Source: Amborella trichopoda (Eukaryota; Streptophyta; Magnoliopsida; Amborellales; Amborellaceae). Taken from it: DNA of 64,000 nucleotides. The stretch's first letter is position 1, and the number at the start of each line of letters is the position of its first letter. The position numbers and the translations under genes are program-made. The DNA lies in contig NW_006498435.1 in NCBI RefSeq assembly GCF_000471905.2, positions 2,178,217-2,242,216 on the forward strand. The letters run 5' to 3'. Under the pieces are notes generated by a model that saw only the letters and a list, made by a program, of their open reading frames with translations, was not told where the DNA came from and searched no databases. Of the stretch, positions 33,019 to 45,300 are shown one piece after another.

Positions 33019-36002
33019 GGGTCCTTACACTCTCAATACTCCACCCCTCAATGGGTCAATACTCCACCCCTCAATGGGTGCCTTCAATATTTCATGCCTC
33101 TCGGGTACCTTCAACACTCCACCCCCCGCGGGTGCCCTCAATGCCTCACCCCCCATGGGTGCCGTCAACAACACATTTACTGCAGACTCCACCATCATCG
33201 GCCCTGCGTGGGCACATCATGCCTCGGTCTCAACAAGCCACCCTCTTTGGGGCAACACCCTGTCCTACGCGGGCTCACTCCGCCTCGACCACTTGCCGCT
33301 ACATCAACCAGAGACAGAACCATGCCAATTGGACTCCACTGTCAAGGCTCACTATGCTAGTGACCTCCCTCTCCCCTTAAAAAAAAAAAAAAAAGAAGCC
33401 AGGCTTGGTGGCATCCACCATGAGTAAAAGAAAGAGAGCTTCAGGCAGACATCGCCAACAAGGCTATGGGTAAAATCGCTCAAATAAAAAAAGAGCTTGG
33501 TGAAAACCCGCAAGGACACCATGAGTAAAAATGACAGACATGCATGGCCACGAAGCCATGAGTAAATTATCCTGAGAAAAATCCGGGCATGGAGAAAACC
33601 CGCAAGGGCGCTACAAGTAAAAGCGAAAACCAAAAGGGTGGACATGACCTCAAAGTCACGAGTAAAAATGCCCCAGTAAAAGTATTTGGTGAAAACCACT
33701 CTGTTGACGCCATTTCCACTTGATGCAAGTGAAAACCCGTAAGGGCACTTGAATCAACTTAAATTTCCGGCCCCAGTGCTATCCAAACAAATCTTCGCCC
33801 CTAATTCCATTAAAAAAAACCCTCAGGCCCTAGTGCCTCAAAAAAAATCTTTCTGGCCCCAGAGCTAAACTTCAATCTTCGGCCCCAGTGCCAGTAAGAA
33901 AAAAAACCTCATGCCCCAGTTCCATAAAAAAAATCTTTCTGGCCTCAGAGCCAACGTCAATTTCGGACTCCATTGACACAAAATATTATCCGACCCCAGT
34001 GCCACAAAAATGCCAACTTCCTCTCCTCCATACTAAATTCCAGCATCCAGGGTGAAGTCTCCGAAAATGAGACCGCCTCAAAGGCCACCTCGCTATCACA
34101 TCCGGGTAATTCGAGAGATCCCCAATTGGACCAGTAGGATGTGGACCGAAGAGGTACCCTACCTGCCCTTCTCTCATTCTCAAAACAAATGACAGTATCC
34201 AGGGTGACGCCTATTGAAATGAGACCACCTTAGAAGCTCCCTCTCTATCACGTCCGGGTAATTCAAGAGATCCCCAACTAAACTAGTAGGATGTGGACCG
34301 AAGAGGTACCTTGCTTGCTCACCACAACCTGGTGTTTCTATTTGGATATGGATAAAGCCCACCAAAAAGGCCTCCGCCAACTGAAACACTAGGACTTCCC
34401 TAGCCAGGATGGGATAAAGCCCCCCAAAAAAAAGAGGCCCCCACCAGCTAGGGCATTAGCAGTTCTCGTTGATACAAAAGTCGTAAGCCCACTGAAGGCA
34501 GACCATCAGCGCGATCTCCCATAAAACGGATTCTAATGAAACTAAGAGAACGCCCCTAACAAGACACCGGACCACTAGAAACCACTTTGGTCGCCCCTCC
34601 GTCAAGGGAATAGCTCAACAAGGTCTACCCCTCAAGGACTGCGCCAATGCCGGTGATCAAGAAAAAATATATATTTGAGAGACAATAAACACGTCTTAAC
34701 AAGGATTTGCCAAAGGAGCTACGACGTTAAAGTTTTCTGAATGTTGCACTTCTTGCCTCTCTCAAAGCGCAACATCCATCGAGGCAAGTTGTTGTATGTC
34801 ATTTTTGACGTACTTCATCGCCCATGCGAATATGGGGAGAGCTGATGACAGCTTGGTCTTGCAGGTACACCAGACACCCGTAGACTAATGTTGTACAGAA
34901 AAATAAAGCCTTGGGCCACCTAACCTACGTGTGATGTCATCGCACCAAAGAAGAACCCTTCAATTGTAGCCCTATGCTAGTGGCTGCAAAGCTGTACCAG
35001 GCCACTGCCATTGCACTCAGAATGTCAAAAAACCATTGAAGACCAAATTTGGGCTCAATCGGACCTCCCTGAAGGGGTCTACACCTATGTGGCCTCGCAA
35101 TTGGTGGGTTCACACTAGTGCTGTGCGGCTTTACCAAACCAGTCTCGGGAAATGGGGACTGCAACAACACTTTCCAATAGCAACTTCACCAACCCACAAT
35201 GCCTTCCTCTGAAACTGGAAAGAGCTCCAAAGTTGATAGATTCTATATCACGTCCGCCCCGTCATTTTGACCTATGGCACACACTGTGGTGTGACCGAGA
35301 ATTGCAGTGCTCCGAGGAAGAAGGTGTCCACAGAACCAGAGGGAGAACCAGGGTTCAAGGAAAAAAAGCCTCAGATTCCGTGAAGCATAGCTCGACATCC
35401 AAACCTTAGATCACCACGAGGACGAGTTCAATGCAACCACTTCGTGAGGAGCTACACACTGATACAACTCCTGCATTCAATCCAAGGTCTAATGAATGCA
35501 AGTCCCTAGGTAACCAGAGAAGTAAATCCTGTCGGTTGCTGGAATCCCTTTTTCCGGTAACCTCCCAAATTAGGCAATGCCGAACCAAGACAAAATCAGC
35601 CCAAACTTGATGCAAAACGACTGTGACAACCTCCTCTTTGACTTGCAAGCAGAGCCAAGACTCGAAGGTGCATTGGCAAACGAAGTTCACAAATCTGGCC
35701 GAACTTTCACCTCGATGGAAAAGGCCATCACAACATGATTCAAGGGCATTAAAATGCTCACAATCGATAGGACGTTGAAGAGATGTTGCTGAAACAATTG
35801 AACCATTGCCACAAGTTGCAGAATAAGCTTCCAAGGTCTCGCCATGGCGGAGCAACCTGCATGCAGAGACTATTTCGTCATTCATGCAAAATATCTCAGG
35901 GACATTTTGGTTATTTGCACATAATTTCAAGATTTATTGCTAATTGCTTAAATTGTAATTAAGCTTGGCTTTTGAGCATTCACCCACGTTTGGTGAATCC
36001 TC

Positions 36003-36010
36003 TATATAAG
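36003..36010 (+). promoter_or_regulatory. TATA-like box on the + strand in copy B
   Basis: CTCTATATAAGC about 60 bp after TTAAATTGTAATTAAGCTTGG. It is homologous to the TATAAAA at 16,017-16,023 in copy A. Confidence 0.4.
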
Positions 36011-36139
36011 CAAGCTTAACCCATTTGTATCGAGGAAAAAAACCACCTCTAGAAAAGCCCCTTTTTTATGCTCTAATACCCCCAAAGGTTGGGAAGAATC
36101 AAGGCTAGATTGCGCTTGCCTCATTAGTTCGTTTACCTT

Positions 36140-37880
36140 TGTGAGTTCCCAATCCCCAAGGGAGAGAGAAAACTTTGAGAGAGAGAGAGAGAGGATACCC
36201 CTGAGTGTGCAGTTCTGCGGGCACCCCTGTCCCACAGGTCATCTTCCCTCTCTCCAAAGCTATGCCACCCCTTCTCTCTCCCTCTCACTCTCACCTCCAT
36301 GCGTGACCTCATCCGCACGGCAGCCCGTGTCCGCCCACAAGCCCGCGGATGTGAGTAAACCCATGGGTCTCAACCCTCAGGTTTTCTCATGCCCCCTTTA
36401 GCAGCCAGCCAGTCCCCTCAGGAGAGCAACCAAGGAGGAGAGACATGCGGATCCCATTCCAATAACGTAGAGAGAAGAGAGAGGTTGCGAGCTTGAACAT
36501 GGCCCCCATCCAAACCGTGCTGACAAGTAGCTGGAGGACTTCGTAATTGCTCTAAGAGGGCTATCAGCCCGAGCATGTCCCCAAACCCCCCAAGTGGCGT
36601 AAAGAGCGTCCACGCTCCAGATGCAAAATCTCTCTCACCGCTGGCACTTATCTGCAAGTAGGAGGGCCCACGCGTGCCACTCATCGTACCTCTGTAGTTG
36701 TTTGAGAGAGTCTGCCTCCTGACCGGAAGGAAACCAAGACCCCACCGACATCATTAAAAAATGTGGGGATGATGAAAATCCCCAATTTGGATGAGAGAGG
36801 AGTAATTGGACTCCATAACAGTTTTTAAGTGAAAGTGAGATGAGATGTTGGTTTGAGAGCAGAATGAACCAACTATAGGGTGGCGTATCCCTAGTGGAGT
36901 CGTTAGTTGGTCGAGCCTGGATTTACTTCGCTCAGACTCCCTCAGGGACCCGGGCTCGATGAACCCCCTCTCGGACAACCACTTGACTCACGCACGCATG
37001 TGTGCTTTGCGTGTCATGTGTGGATAGGTATTTCCAATGGTGAGAGGATTTTTAAAAGCAATGAAGAGGTAGACTCAGACACTTACTTTTCCATGATTGA
37101 GTTCATAGGATATGCCCGGGCTACTGCCCTCTTAGATCAATAACGAAAGCCCTTTGACTGTCCAACAATGCGGTTTGAATTCGGCCCCCTCTGAAATCAA
37201 CACATCACCTATACTCTCACAAAAAAACTGCTAATAAAACTCATTTATGATAGAACTCCTCATTGATGCTCTTATGGTTTAGTGGTTCTATAAGAGAAAT
37301 AGGTAAGAAAGAAAATAAAGAGAAGAATAAGACTAAGTTGATGAGAGATTGGTTTAACGATAAGAAGAAGAAGAAGAAAATGAAATAAAAGAAGTGGGGG
37401 AATGACCCGGGGCAGCCTCCCGACATAAACTCTCCTAAGAGATATTACCGAAGAGAAAAGAAAGCACCAGGCTCAAAGCCTTAGTACTCGAAGGATTTAA
37501 AAAGTGGAGTCACGAGACTTGGCTTGTAACTATGTCACTAACCAAAAGAGCCCCTTAAAAAGTGATCGAGGGAGAGAAGAAAAAATGAAAGAGAGCGAAA
37601 GAGATAGAAGTCCCTCACAACTTGAACACTGTTTGACTCGGTGGATAGAGTAGTGTAAGGGTTAGAACTCTAAGAAAAGCTAGCTCAAGATGACTCAGCC
37701 CGAGTGATGGATCGCAAGAAAATCAACATCTCTTACGACTCAATAACACTATATGAACTGTTGTTAGAGTAGCAATCTAAGAGTTAGAACCCTAAGGCGC
37801 TATCTCAAGAAGACCCTGACTCGATTACTCAAGGTTGAGAGAAGAGATGAGTAAAAGAGAGATTATGAAGAAGTAATTAC
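36140..37880. other. Middle of copy B, no gene seen
   Basis: Partly collinear with 16,080-16,690 of copy A (for example GAGAAAACTTTGAG at 36,166 and 16,090). 36,740-37,560 has no clear counterpart. It contains no coherent coding frame or RNA gene. Confidence 0.4.
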
Positions 37881-38620
37881 AAAATTAAAATTACATGAGT
37901 AAATGAGAGATGAAGATATGAGTTAAAGAGAGAGTAAGTATTAGAGCAAGAGAAAGACGAGTTAAAGGGGGCTAAAAGGAGATGGACCCATCTATGGTGC
38001 AGGTCCAGATGTTTTGTGTGGTGAATTGAAGTGGGGCAGGGTAGGATATAAAGAAAGAGGGTTGGACACACCTTAGGTGAGGCCGAGGTTTGGGTAAGGT
38101 AGGAGAGTGAGAGAAAATAAAAGAGAGAGGAGAAAGAGAGCGGGAACTACCTATGGTGTGGGTCCGAGCTTCATGCGAGAGAGAAGAATGATAGACAGTG
38201 GAAGAGAGGGGGGAAGTGAGAGCTGGACACCTATGGTGCGGATCCGAGCATCTAGACGATAGAGAGGGTGATAAAGAAAGGAAATGAGAGAGGTGAGCCA
38301 GGCCCGCCTTAGGTGTGGGTCCATGCTTTTGGGCGAGAGAGAAGGTGAGAGAGGGAGGAAAGGAGAGAAAGGTGAGCCAGGCCCGCCCTATGTGCGGGTT
38401 TGTGCAATTTTTAAACATGAGAGAGAGAGGGAGTGAACAAAGAGAGAGAGAGATAGAGAGGGGACTCAAACCCTCACTGGGTCAGACTGGAAGAGAGAGA
38501 AAGAGAGAGGAAGAGAGAGAAGAGAGAAGAGAGAGAGTACAGAGAAGGGAGAGTAGAGAGAAGAGAGAGAAAGAGATAAAAGAGAGAGAAGAGATAGAAG
38601 GAAGAGGAAAGAGAGTGGAT
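37880..38620. repeat. GA-rich repeats, copy B
   Basis: Purine-rich GAGAGA/GAAAGA with interspersed (C/T)TATGGTG(C/T)GG(G/A)TCC(G/A)-type words at roughly 80-100-bp intervals. The open frames on both strands are low-complexity artefacts. Confidence 0.88.
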
Positions 38621-39163
38621 CTAAAATGGGCTTGAGCCTAGGTACGTCTTCATTGGTCCCTTTGCATGCACTTGAGAGATAGAGGTCTTGGTCAAGATTA
38701 AGGTTTAAGGTTTAGGTGTACGGCTTAAGTGGGTTAAGGTAAGCTATGGTGGATGGTAACTAGGGTACATAGACTAGAATGGTATGTATGGAAGGTTTAG
38801 GGTGTATAGGGGCTATGGTGTATAAAGTAGGGTAGGGTTTAGGAAAGCTAAGGTGTATGGGATATTATGCTGTATGGAGTAAGGTAGAGTGTAGGAAAGC
38901 TAAGGTAGGGTGTAAGGTGTAGGGAATAGGATTGGAAGTTGGGAATCTTAAGGGAGTTGGAATATTGGGGTTCTAGGGAGTGAAGGGTTCGTAGGTTTAT
39001 TTTCTCTCTTTAGAAATGGTTTCTCTCTCCTCTCTCCTTGAGCACTGATTTTTGAAGCAAAGCTAAAGAACAAGCCTAAGATCTTAGAATTTTCAAGCTC
39101 TTCTCATCAATTTCCAAAATTCTCAAGAGTCTCCAAGATATCAGTACAAATGACTTAAGTTCC

Positions 39164-39173
39164 TTATATAGAG
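39164..39173 (-). promoter_or_regulatory. TATA-like box on the - strand in copy B
   Basis: CTCTATATAAGGAACTTAAG on the - strand, about 1.33 kb inside the putative LTR start at 40,503. The context resembles Ty3/gypsy LTR promoters. The matching site in copy A is mutated. Confidence 0.45.
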
Positions 39174-40494
39174 CAACCCCAAAACAAGGGTGGATTGCCC
39201 AAAAACTACTAGATTGTCAAAAAATACACATTTAATGAATTAAAATAATAATCCCATTTTTGAAATTAATGACCAAAATACCCCAACGCACTTTTTAACA
39301 AATGATAAAACCATCTCTCCATGAGGGGCCTCTTGCCATTACTAGACCTCGAGAGCTTTTTGGAACATTTACGGTAGTAATTCGAGTGATCAAATGTCAT
39401 AGAATTGATGCTTGGATTTGTTATGCACCTTTTGATACCCATTGATCTTTTTGAAACTGAGTTTTAAGGAATAATCCAAAATCTGGCCAAGTCCATAAAC
39501 TTTGTAATTCTTCGACCACCGAATCGGCACGATCCATGATATTTCGAGATTTTATTTTGATCACAAACCGAAGAGGATATGTGATAAATTTCGTTCATTT
39601 TGGTCTCCGTTTGAGCGCGTTCCAAATTTGGAAGGTCGTCGAAAAATGGAATTTCGGTTACTGAAAAAGTATGTCTTCTTCTACCGCAAATTTTGTGTCA
39701 TCTGGCCTCCGATTGTAAAAAAAAATTGTATCAAACTGAAGCTCGTCAACGCATGGTCACAACAGACCCATACTTGCGACTATTTGACATCGGGATCTTG
39801 AGCTATATCCTCCTAAAGAATGAAATGTTCCTCTTTTTAAAATATGAATTTTTATATTTCAAGCCCTTATTCTCTCTAATAATTCTCTCTTTTCGAGCAA
39901 CGCCATGATGCGTGTCATATGTCAAAACGAGCGTATCATCGAGATCTAACTCGTGCTTCGAATTTGAGGTTAATTGCACCTAAAATGAGAGAGTTACGAG
40001 CATTTAAAATTCATCTCAAATTGAGAAAACACATTTTCTATAAATGAAAACTGGTTCACCGAAACTGCATTGCAATAACATAAAACCTACCTTTTTTGGT
40101 AAGTTAGGCTTAGAATGGTCTCGGAGGGTCCGATTGAGCCAAAATTTGGCACCTAAGGGTTTTTCGACGTTCTGGATCTAATAGCAGTGTCTGATATTCT
40201 TTTGAGACCCATAAAACATGGTTGTAGTTACAATGTCTATTTTCATCATGAGAGGTATTGGATTTGAAAACTGAGTTTTGTCCTGATCGGCTCAAAACTT
40301 GATAGAACATAATAAAACTTTATGAGTGTCCTTAGGGTATCCAAAACTACTTGTCATATAATTTGAGGCCATTCTGATACTTTTTCAGAGGTTGCCCAAT
40401 ATTAGGCTTATTGCTACAGTGTTCCTCGTGGTCCGACGGTGTCTTGGGCACCCACAGGACCAGATTATTATTGGCTCTCTTCTTATTCACCTCG

Positions 40495-41345
40495 GAGGTC
40501 ACAAATTAGCATTAACCGTTAGATTTGAAATCGGGTGGTTGAGGATGTGTCATTTTTATCTATTGTATTTCACATTCAATGGCTAAAAACGATCGTGACC
40601 TCCTTGTACCAAAAATAAATAGCCTCATAGTATACAAACCTAATAAATGGAAATATATACAATGAGACCATTTACTTTTGACATCAAGAGGTCACAATCA
40701 TTGTTGGCCATTAGATTTGAAATTGAGTGGTTGAGCATGTGCCATTGTTTGGACACAAAGTCCAAAAAAAATTGTTGTAACACATTTTCACCTATTGGAT
40801 TTCACATCCAATAGCTAAAAACCATTGTGACCTCTGTGTACCATAAATAAATAATCTCATAGTATACAAACCCAATAAATAGAAATGTATAAAATGTAAC
40901 CATTTATTTTTGATATAAGGAGGTCACAATCCTTGATAACTGCTATATTTGAGATCAGTTAGCTGAGGATGTGTCATTGTTTGGACCCAAAGTCCAAAAG
41001 GGATTTGTCTGCAAAGAGATCATTTATCTTTTGTGCATGGAGGTCACAATCATTATTGTCCCTTAAATTTCAAAATGGTGGTTGTAAGAGTAACATTTAA
41101 TAAACATGAAGTTCCAAAAAAATTTTCTCAGACTACGTGAGTTGCCCCAAGCCATCCAATTTGACATCTAATGAGTGAGAATGATCGTAAACACTATGTA
41201 CAAAAGAGATAAATGGTCTCTTTGTAGAGAATCCCAAACCAAAATAAAATTTTTTGAATGTTGTGACATATTTTCATTTGTTGGATTTTACATTCAATAA
41301 CTAAAAACGATTGAGACCTCCTTGTATTAAAAAATGAAAAGAAAA
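40495..41345. repeat. Cluster of palindromic units sharing GAGGTCACAA
   Basis: Four units start GAGGTCACAA(T/A) at 40,495, 40,691, 40,919 and 41,041. Each begins GAGGTCACAATCATTG.TGGCCATTAGATTTGAAAT-like, and units 1, 2 and 4 close with the inverse (TTTCACAT(C/T)CAATGGCTAAAAAC, then GTGACCTC). They are therefore hairpin-forming and resemble fold-back MITEs. A further partial unit (TGAGAATGGTTGCAAGACCATCT, 42,166 on) lies beyond the MITE pair, indicating that the pair inserted into the cluster. Confidence 0.75.
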
Positions 41346-41735
41346 GTTTATATAGAGCCGAGGTTCTAAACAATTAAATTTGAGCCTAACTCAAAAATTT
41401 CACTAGAAGAGGTTATTTTGATGCCCAAATATCTTCAAATTGATCATTTTGACATCAAGATGCATGGACATGAGAAAAAAATGTATTGCAAGTTTTGGAA
41501 ATAGTGTATTTTGTAATGCATTTTTGTACCCTCAATTTTCAAGAATTTCAGGTTTTCATAGATATGTCGATTTACACTATTTTTGAAGCTTTAAACTTTA
41601 TAAATAAATATGAAAATATATTTTAAGGCTATCACAAAGATTTTCAATATTGAAACCACATTTTTCAATGCTATTTGAAGGTAGGCTATAATTTGATTGT
41701 TTAGAGACTATTTGAAAATAGTATCATAATAGATA
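41346..41735 (-). mobile_element. MITE, left member of an inverted pair
   Basis: Starts TTTATATAGAGCCGAGGTTC and continues as the reverse complement of the MITE at 55,280-55,590, sharing GGTTATTTTGATGCCC, TCAAGATGCATGGACATGAG and ACAAAGATTTTCAATATTGA. The right terminal repeat is cut after TTGATTGTTTAGAGAC. It has no coding capacity. Confidence 0.8.
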
Positions 41736-42146
41736 AGGGTGCGGTTTGTATAGAGCCTAGGCTTCTAAACAATCAAATTAGAGCCTACTTTCAAATAATG
41801 TTGAGAAATGTGGTTTCAATACTAGAAATCTTTGTGATAGCCTTAAAATATATTTTCATCTTTATTTATAAAATTTAAAGCTTAAAAAATAGCATAGATC
41901 GACAAATCTATGAAAACTTGAAAATTTTAAAAATTGACGATCCAAAAATATATTATAAAATACAATATTTTCAAAACTTCAAATCCATTTTTTTCTAATG
42001 TCCATGCATGATGTCAAGAGGACTTAGAGGATATTTGGGCATCAAAACAACCTCTTGTACTGAAATTTTTTAGTTAGGCTCAAAATTTTTTTTTAGTTAG
42101 GCTCAAATTTGATTGATTAGAACCTTGCTCCATATAAACTTTCCCC
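41736..42146 (+). mobile_element. MITE, right member of an inverted pair
   Basis: Starts GGTGCGGTTTGTATAGAGCC, is collinear with 55,280-55,590, and ends ATTGATTAGAACCTTGCTCC followed by ATATAAAC. With the left member it forms arms of nearly 390 bp that could fold back on each other. A short AGTTAGGCTCAAA duplication lies near its end. Confidence 0.82.
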
Positions 42147-42302
42147 AATAGATAATATACACCAATGAGAATGGTTGCAAGACCATCTACTTTTGATGCA
42201 AGATCTACTGACACAAAGAACACAACAAAGAGGCCAACAAAGGGTTCTTTTTCTCAATCAAATGCACGTCTTCGCTTGTGAAGAATAACAAGGAACAGAG
42301 CC
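42147..42302 (+). promoter_or_regulatory. ORC4 upstream region and probable 5' UTR
   Basis: Only about 155 bp separate the last MITE from the ORC4 start codon, and the first part still belongs to the palindromic unit. No TATA box is evident. A promoter must lie here or inside the transposon-derived sequence. Confidence 0.4.
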
Positions 42303-45300
42303 ATGTCAACAGGTGCGGCAGCGGATGCTCAAGCTCTCCTTCGATGCAGGCTCTCCGACCCCCGTTTCTCTCTCTCCCCTTCACCATCGCCAGATAGCAA
42401 TTACAGGTTTCCTCATCTTCCTCTCACTCTCTCTAAAATACATATCCTACCAGCAATCGGCGCTCTCCCTCTCTCTCTAAAATATGTAGCTAACATTTTG
42501 CTCAAATTCATGTTCAGTAAGCTCAAGTTCATCCTTTCCAACTCCATCTTTGAGTCATGTAACAACTCTGTCCTGCTTCTTGGCCCCAGAGGATGTGGCA
42601 AGACCACGGTAGGAATTTTTATTCTTTAATACTGCTTCTGTATTTTGTTTGTTTCTGGAAAATGGTGGTTCTCTTAGCGCATTTGGCCTTTGATTGTTTC
42701 GATTGTTGATTTCAAATGAGAGATTATCAGAGAATAGATGAATGAGTCTTTAATGGTTCTGGTCTTTTTGATCTGTTGTGGGAATGATGTAGTGTTTTTG
42801 GTGAAAGTAGGTGTTGGAGCTTGTTCTCAGAAAGTTGCAGACTGATCATCCCGATAGATTATCTGTTGTAAGTGTTTGATGTTATGCTCACTCTTCTTTT
42901 TCAGGACTTTTTTGACGATCCATGGCTGCCTATTACTGATGAAGTACCTATCCTTATGATGTGTAGCATATGTGTACATCTAGTGTCTTTTTTCACATAT
43001 ATGGCTATTTGATGTGCTTCTGTTGGTGAAAACCCAATTGATGAAAATCTGCTCCTGTATTTTGTTAGATCCACTTCTATTCGTATCTTTTACATGTGCT
43101 GAAGCCATGACTTTCATTTAAAATGCTCTCATTTTTTGTCTATGTTTTGGTGAATGTAGAATGGTTACCATATAGCACATGGTGACCTGTTGGATTTTTT
43201 TTTTTGGGGAAAATTGGACTCAAACATGTTTCACTTAATTCTGATTATTGCTAGTTTTGATGCTCGATGAATGATGATTTCCAGGTTAGATTGAATGGAC
43301 TACTGCACAGTGATGACCGTTGTGCGCTTAAGGTCAGGCTGTCTGAACTTCTCTTTCCCAATTGAATATTTTGTCTCCTTTCTTCATGCACTAAATAGTT
43401 TATGCACATCAATATGTGTATGGCTTCTTGTTATTGTTGGTAGTCTAGAATTCGATGCAGAATTTGGTTTCCATGACCTTTACCTGATATTCTTTTTTGG
43501 AGCTTTATTGAATCATTAGCAACTGTCTTTCTGTTGTTTCAAGCTGAAAATTGACTCACTTTAGAGTCCTAAGCTCTTACCTTGTTATACTCGCTTGGGA
43601 TCTGCAAAGATGATGCAAATGGGATACCCGAGGAATTAGGTCATTTGTTTAATAAATAGACAAAGATATTGTTTTTACCTTATTTTACGACTCCCCCCAA
43701 GTATCAAGGTTGTGTTTGATGGGCAATTTATGGGGGTTTTCTACCTCACCTTAATTGCCACATGAAAAATCTTAGTATTAACATAAATCGAGACAAATAA
43801 ACACAACCTTGATGAATTATGATTCCATACCATGGAAACCCTTAGCTTATATTTGTATATTAGTATGGTCGTGGAGAATGATCTAAGCTAATTTCTAGCC
43901 TATAATGAGCTAAATAAAACACAAATTAGTCTATAATGAGCTAAATAAAGCACAAAACGACTAAAGCAATTGAACAGTTGTATCATACTCTAAAGTTTTG
44001 GCCTTTTGATTTTGTGCAGAATAACATGAGAAAGGGTTGCATGCATCTATCAGTTTCTATAAGGGTCAAAATTTACATGGAATATTCTTCAGAATATGTC
44101 TTGCTCTGCTTATAAGTATTTGTTGCCTTATATTTTCATTATTTCTCCAAAGGAACTCTATCTGGTATTCTAAAATTTCGATTTGATGGATTGGGGTTCT
44201 TTTTCCAGGAAATTGTGAGGCAATTATGCACTGATCATCAATTGATTTTCTCAAAAATGGTAGCATTCACATGCAAAGTTTCCTGTCTTCGCATAAATTT
44301 TTAAGCTATTTAAGTTTCTAGTTTAGTTTTAAGATTGTTCTTGGATATGCTTCGGATTGTCGCTGTTGTTTTATGTAACAGGCTTCATGTGATGACAATT
44401 CACAATTTATGCTTAGTATGTTACGGTGGGTGTTCTATACTTATATATATACTACTCATCTTGTACATTTTTTTTGCCTTTCACTAAGTCTATTTTTGCA
44501 GTTCTACTACCATTTTTGTCCATGATTGCTCTTATTCGTAGTATAACTGACTACAACATTACAAGATTGTGGAAGTCGATACTGTTTTTGTTTGCATTGC
44601 TTCTTATTTGAGTTGTTTTTTACTACCAGGGAGTGCGCATTGGCTCACAAAGCAATCATATTTGTGCTTGATGAATTTGATCTATTTACTCCGGTATGCT
44701 TCACTATATTTCTACTTGCAATGGTTATTTTGGCTGTTGTTTTCGCATAAGGGTAGAGATCTTTATTAATTAGTGAATATATTTTAACAACAAATATTGG
44801 TTTCATCTCTAGTAAATTACATCAAATTTCTTTTAATTATACCATCCTTCATTATTTTCTGTCTGAGCTTAACACAGGAGTCACAATGATTATTGTCTCT
44901 TCTTATTCTATTTAGGGGAAGCAGCGCTTACTTTATAGCCTACTGGATGCAATGCAATCTGTGCAATCACAAGCTGTGGTTGTTGGTGTGAGTTGCCGCT
45001 TGGTATGCATTTGCAGCTTACACCTTATCATGTCGTACCTATTTTTTCGTCTTCTTTGTATGGCATTGTGAAGATACTGATATTTTGGTTTTACGTTGCT
45101 GACATTTGTACTTGCCAAAAGGTTCCTGATCTTTACTTTTAATTTACATCCATAAAACATTAAAGATACATACCATAAGAAACTCATTGCCTATATTACA
45201 TTGCTGTATATCCATCAGATTGCAAACTGAAAATTGGAAGCTGATGGTAGGCATGAACAATATATTTGTTAAACTTCTTTCTGTCTATTCAGAAGATTTG

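Larger units (their letters stand above)
30167..33029 (-). mobile_element. 5' LTR of Tekay/Del-type element (2.86 kb)
   Basis: Begins on the - strand at 33,029 with TGTAAGGACC and ends ...TGTGGCA at 30,167, next to the PBS. It contains the minisatellites and promoter listed separately. Positions 24,685-25,648 are the surviving part of the other LTR. The five bases right of it are CTCTC. The matching target duplication cannot be tested because the other LTR is truncated. Confidence 0.92.
33030..40503 (-). mobile_element. Copy B of the large minisatellite-bearing LTR/leader block
   Basis: Collinear, diverged copy of 11.8-19.5 kb. The left end is cut by the Tekay LTR at 33,029, inside the CATCAACAC-type minisatellite (33,030-33,180, few units). 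The right end ...GGAGGTCACA at 40,503 abuts the palindromic cluster. Subparts are a conserved block at 33,400-33,745, GGCCCC(A)GTGCC repeats at 33,755-33,990, a unique part to 35,990, a + strand TATATAAG at 36,003, GA-rich sequence at 37,880-38,620, GGTGTATGGG repeats at 38,700-38,940, and a - strand CTCTATATAA at 39,164-39,173. There is no gene. I infer it is the LTR and leader of the element whose gag and protease lie at 19.5-23.6 kb. Confidence 0.5.

Noticed and set aside
32719..33427. Open frames of 233 and 174 codons on +, and 98 on -
   Set aside because: They lie in the GC-rich LTR minisatellite and the copy B repeats, and no frame resembles a protein.
36740..37140. Small frames near 36,754-37,143 as a gene
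   Set aside because: No domain and no consistent splicing. They lie in the block I assign to copy B.
37972..38635. Frames of 165 (-) and 106 (+) codons
   Set aside because: GA-rich repeat sequence of copy B. The frames have extreme composition on both strands.
11251..40503. Copies A and B as the two LTRs flanking one intact element
   Set aside because: No PPT adjoins copy A at 19,532, where coding sequence begins at once. The copies are too diverged for the state of the enclosed Tekay element, and the enclosed gag-protease lacks pol. Two separate insertions fit better.
42303..42629. A single-exon reading of the first ORC4 frame through intron 1
   Set aside because: The family sequence runs directly from DSNY to SKLKFILS, which the 42,407-42,517 intron restores. 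The intervening residues have no counterpart in the family.
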